Part shown: one piece after another, positions 59,480 to 64,000 of the stretch
How positions within the stretch are numbered: the first letter of the stretch is position 1
How the letters are laid out: the number at the start of each line of letters is the position of its first letter
Source: Rhyacichthys aspro
Lineage: Eukaryota > Chordata > Actinopteri > Gobiiformes > Rhyacichthyidae
NCBI GenBank assembly: GCA_036850595.1
Contig: CM072148.1
Location: 1,903,160 to 1,967,159, forward strand
DNA length: 64,000 nt
Direction: 5' to 3'
The notes under the pieces: model-generated
The model's database searches: none
The model's input: the letters and a program-made list of their open reading frames with translations, nothing else
What the model was told of the DNA's origin: nothing
Position numbers and translations under genes: made by a program

Positions 59480-60034
59480 CTGACCGAGAGACACCAACAC
59501 ACCATTCAGCTTTTCATAACCCGATCACAGAAGCACTCACGTTGAAAGTTTTTAAAATCATTTGATATTCAGCGACGATATTTAGCGGTGGGGACACATG
59601 GGAGCGAGCGGCGTCTTGTAGAAGCCAATCATCTTCCAGTTTAAGCAGCGCTGATGAATTCTTATTAAATTCGGTGCTCATCTCTCTCTCGCGCCGCCTT
59701 CTCCTGGAACCATTTCATTCAATAGATTTGTTTTCCATCTCTCGCAATTTTCATTATTCGTTTCAGACAAACCGCAGCTGCTACTGATGCAGACGTTTAA
59801 CACATTACTTCAATCCAACTCAGCATTTCTCCGAGGAACGAGGAAGCCACGGGACGGGTTTAATACAAGAGCCTTAAAGGGTTCGGACACAGTCACTTTG
59901 GGTTTCATTTACACGACTATTGACCCTCCATTTAAACTAGAGATCGACATAAATAAATATAAATAATAATAAACTGTAACAATCCTAGAAAGAAAGAAAA
60001 CAACCTGCATCATTCATATTTTAATGCAACATTT

Positions 60035-60785
60035 TCAAAACTAAAAGCCCTGGGGCCAAATGAGGCCCTTTATTACATTTAGTAGTTTAGATTTTTGGCA
60101 CTTGGTTGGAACAGGTTTTAGATGGATTTGAACAGGTTTTAGATGGATTTGAACAGGTTTTAGATGGATTTGAACAGGTTTTAGATGGTTTTGATTTTTG
60201 CTACAAAGATTAACCTACCACTACCTACTACAACCTGTTGAAATCCAACTTAAACCTGTTGAAATCCAACTAAAACCTGTTGAAATCCAACTTAAACCTT
60301 TTGAAATCCAACTAAATCCTATTAAAATCCAACTAAAACCTGTTAAAATCCAACTAAATCCAATTAAAATCAACTTAAACCTGTTAAAATCCAACTAAAA
60401 CCTGTTCAAACCCATCTAAATCCTTGTGAAATCCAACTAAATCCTTTTGAAATCCAACTAAAACCTGTTCAAATCCAACTAAAACCTGTTCAAAGCCATC
60501 TAAATCCTTTCCAAATCCAACTAAAACCTGTTAAAATCGAACTAAAATCTGTTCAAATACAACTAAAACCTGTTCAAATCCATCTAAATCCTGTTCAAAT
60601 CCAACTAAAACCTGTTCAAATCCAACTAAAACCTGTTCAAATCCAATTAAAATCTGGTCATATCCAACTAAAAACTGTTAAAATCTGATGAAAACTTGTT
60701 CACAAATGAAGATAAAGTCTCTCAAGATTGAATCTCCATCTGGAAAGGATTCTTATTAACTATCCTCAACAGAAAGACCCTTGAA
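60035..60785 (+). mobile_element. hAT-like element with large 21-bp minisatellite
   Basis: The left side (GGGGCCAAATGAGGCCCTTT) matches the interior start of the 52665 and 57118 copies. A reversed block of units (60105-60190) is followed by a long forward array (60230-60690). The right side has AAAGGATTCTTATTAACTAT, shared with the 52665 copy. Terminal repeats are not clear. Confidence 0.6.
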
Positions 60786-61364
60786 ACAGAAAAAGAGTGT
60801 TCCAAAACTCCACTGAAACTATATTTTTCGTAGTTTTCCTCAGCTCCATTCTGTCCATGTCCCCGTCACTACTGTCCCCTCTGGCCTCTATTTGTCTATT
60901 CCAACCTCTTTTAGCGTCTCCCTCTCTTTTTCCGCCCACATCTGCACACTTTCACCTTTCTCCATCACGTTCTTTGGCCTCAATTATAACACCCTTCTAT
61001 CTTTAACTCATCTGCCTCCGTTTCTTCGGCGTTAGCCCCCCGCTAACCCGTGATTAAAGCTGCCTCTCGTGGCTCGGCCGGTCTTTACTGTAAGCAGCTC
61101 AGGCGTCGTAACGAGAGCCATATGTGCACACACTCTTGATACAGGATAAATACTCCCAGTTTAAGACACACTGATACATCCGATGGCCATTTCCCTTCCA
61201 CGGATTATGTCTGCAGCTTTACATGAACCAACCAACCCCCAGTCCCTCCGTGGCCCATATCTTTACGTGTCTTATGGGCTGTTTACACGACAAGCTGAAA
61301 TGGAAAAGCAGTACGCATGCTAACCCAGAAGGTAGCACTCTGACGGTTGAATATCAAGAAAATG

Positions 61365-62015
61365 CACGCTTCAAACTCAAATGATGAAGGGCCGCGATAG
61401 AAAATAAGAATCATTTCAGAGGAAGAAGATGGTGACATTTGGAAGCTTTTATTAAAATTGGAATGTAAAGTTTCATCTTCATTTGAGTTTAACAAAAGTT
61501 ATCTTTAACATATTTGTTTTCCTTTTATGGAAACTGGTTTTAGTGGGATTTAAACAGGTTATACTTGGATTTGAATAGGGTTTAGATGTATTTGAACAGG
61601 TTTTAGTTGGGTTTGAATGGATTTTATTTGGATTTAAAACTCTTTTTGTTGGATTTGATCAGGTTTTAGTTAGATTTGAACAGGTTCTTGTTGGATTTGA
61701 ACAGGTTCTTGTTGGATTTGAACAGGTTTTACTTAAATTTGAACAGGTTTTAGTTGGATTTGAATGGATTTAATTAATTTAAAAATCTTTTAGTTGGATT
61801 TGATCAGGTTTTAGTTAGATTTGAACAGGTTCTTGTTGGATTTGAACAGGTTTTACTTAAATTTGAAGAGGTTTTACTTAGATTTGAACAGTTTTTGTGG
61901 ATTTGAGCAGGTTTTTTGAGGATTTGAACAGGTCTTAGAAGAATTTTAACAGGTTTTAGTTGTGTTTGAACATGTTTTAGATGGATCTGAACAGGTTTTA
62001 GATGGATTTGTACCT
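61365..62015 (-). mobile_element. hAT-like element with 21-bp minisatellite, inverted copy
   Basis: Reverse-oriented relative to 57118-57650. The unique part at 61440-61530 matches its right end in reverse complement. The array is read as TTAGTTGGATTTGAACAGGT units from about 61535 to 62015. Its start, CTTCAAACTCAAATGATGAA, corresponds to the hAT-like end of the 52665 copy. Confidence 0.6.
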
Positions 62016-64000
62016 GTATATTAATGCTGTGTGACAGAGCTGGTGCTGTTGGGCCATAAAGTATTACTTTTTTCTCTCACTCTTTTTTTTATTTGGTGTT
62101 GGACAATGTGGTTTTGCCATTAACTTATTATGTTTTCATCAAATGAGGACACATCTAAACCTAAACAATAAACAGTCCCTTTAGCTATATAATTTTGAGA
62201 AAGGAGTATATTTAGTCACAAAACCAGCCTGAAACTTCACCTGAAAGTTCTTTGCCACACTTCTCTGCTCCCTCGTCAAAAAAAGAGGACACTTTGTGCA
62301 GAAAGTGTTGACGTTTTTTGGGAGTGTGTGAAAGTGAGCGCTTGAGCGTGTATTTTAAATCCCTATAGTGTTGGAATTAGTCAAAGTTTCTCTGTGCGCT
62401 GTCTGCAGTTTATTGCCCACTGGCTTTCTTATTAAATCCCAGCACACGGCGACCATTACGTTTAATGGTGTGGACGGGACGCTGCTCCAACAGGATTTAG
62501 ACGCAGTAAAGTGAACCGAGAGAGAGCTTTGACATGATTGGCCAGAACTAGCCTCGCACCGAGCGACCGGGAAGTGATCTGGAGCCGTTCGGTTTGTTTT
62601 TCGTTCATTAACGAGTGTTCCGCGGCGCCTCCGGAAGCAACGAGATGGACCTGCCACTAATGAGCGCCACAGCGGGTCACGTATGTAAATCTGACTTTTA
62701 TTAAAGCGGCCAACATCTGCTTTAGTAATGGCCTCAGTACAGTCGGTTCCAACAACGTCCAATTTGTTCAAACTTCCAGAGGACCACTTGACAATAATAA
62801 TATGATGGATTTAGGTTTCATGATTCATGTTTATGAGAGTTTTTCAACACTTTTCAAGAACTTCCACCAAAAGGATGAGTCAGAATGAAGTGGGTAAAGC
62901 CTGATGAGGTTTGTGTTTTCACTGCAGGAAAAAAAGAGTCAAATACCGATGTCACACAAGTACTAGACAGAATATGAATGTGTTTGACGTAAACTTGGTG
63001 CGTTGGAATTGACAGGAATAAAGAAACGAGTAAAGCCATGTGTGAAGTGAAAAGAGGAGATGGAGGTATAGCCCTCAAAAAATGGTATTTTTAACTTGCT
63101 TCGGTGAAAAGACAGTTCAGTGTTTATCAGAATGTTTTTTTGTTTATGAAACTTGCCGATAAGCACCAGTTAAAGCCTCCTCATTCACTGTTTATCACAC
63201 TTTGGTCCTACTTGAATCGTTACCAGTGTGGTCTGGTACACTTCACTTATCTGGGATGTGTTTACGTTTTTGACAATGAAAAGGCCTTTTAAAAGCATCC
63301 TGTACTGACACAAGCTGGACCTGTACTGTTCCGTTTCAGTTTTGAGTGCAATATACACAATAGAAGAAGAAAAGGAGCTTTAAGATGTGACCTAGAACCA
63401 CACCGCAGTGTCTCAGCATCGAATGTACAAACACCTTAGCAAAAAATCCATCCCTTTACAAGGTTTCTAGGCACTTCAGAGAGACACAGACATTTATTAA
63501 TGTAAAACTATGAGATATTCAAGGACTCAGAGTGTTACTGCAGAGCTGCACACTCACACGGGACTCACATTCACACGACAAGGCTGTACGTACGACTGAT
63601 TTTAAAGTAAAAATACTGGATTTTGTGAGAAAAATGAGCAAAAATGTTTTAATTACAGCTCATTGTGTGTAAAATGTTAGAAAGTGTGTGACAGGTTCCA
63701 ATAGTTAGTAAGGTCCAAATAAATCAGGCTAAGTTGCTTGAAAAGATGAAATTGACAGAAAAACCAGAGTGTGTTGTGGATGAGTCGACACCTGCAGCTC
63801 CTTTTATCTTACACCTGTTCGGTTGTGTTTATCTCACATTGTGTTCCTTGTTCTTTGGGACGGTGCAGCTCCAGGTGTCTCTGAAGTCCGTTCAGCTGCA
63901 GAGACGCATCTATGAACAGACTGTTTGTGTGTCTCGACTTCTTTTATTCTTTTAAAGCTCCCAGAACAGAGTGGGAAGAGATATAACCAATGTTTCTAGT

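Larger units (their letters stand above)
59480..64000 (-). other. Intron upstream of FN3-2
   Basis: Contains two minisatellite-bearing elements in opposite orientation (60035-60785 and 61365-62015) and a pyrimidine-rich stretch (60840-61010). No FN3-1 exon was found. 62020-64000 holds nothing recognised except a GC-richer patch at 62480-62720. Confidence 0.7.

Noticed and set aside
62355..62771. 138-residue minus-strand open frame, considered as an FN3-1 exon
   Set aside because: No FN3 core Trp or Tyr pattern and no Sidekick-like phrase; not supported as an exon.

Overview
The window looks like a teleost fish nuclear genome. It is AT-rich non-coding DNA with short GC-richer exons bounded by GT/AG splice sites, and it is full of small interspersed repeats of kinds common in fish (TTAA-ended MITEs, hAT-like ends, a tRNA-type SINE relic, minisatellites). 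I see no bacterial or viral genes, no rRNA or intact tRNA gene, and no CRISPR array.

One gene is recognisable: a Sidekick cell-adhesion molecule on the minus strand, most like sdk2. Fourteen internal exons lie between 59479 and 10017. Their junction phases chain without a break (2-2, 2-1, 1-0, 0-1, 1-1, 1-1, 1-0, 0-2, 2-0, 0-1, 1-0, 0-1, 1-1, 1-1). Together they give 2147 nt, about 715 residues, covering fibronectin type III domains 2 to 8 of the usual 13. The six Ig domains and FN3-1 should lie beyond base 64000. FN3-9 to 13, the transmembrane segment and the cytoplasmic tail should lie before base 1. No start codon, stop codon, promoter or UTR of this gene was found.

Layout, low to high coordinate: 1-10016 is intron after the last visible exon, with MITEs and a foldback element. 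10017-22702 carries FN3-8, FN3-7 and most of FN3-6. 26538-30458 carries the start of FN3-6 and all of FN3-5, next to a 20-bp minisatellite. 36870-42757 carries FN3-4 and the second half of FN3-3. 47399-59479 carries the start of FN3-3 and FN3-2. 59480-64000 is upstream intron.

The introns hold about 13 copies of one MITE family marked by the palindrome GGAGCGCTCC. They also hold several hAT-like elements containing a 21-bp minisatellite. One hAT-like element sits inside a full-length MITE with clean target duplications (52516-53504), which dates the two families relative to each other. I found no novel multi-gene system. The unusual material is the transposon and minisatellite structure and its closeness to some splice sites.
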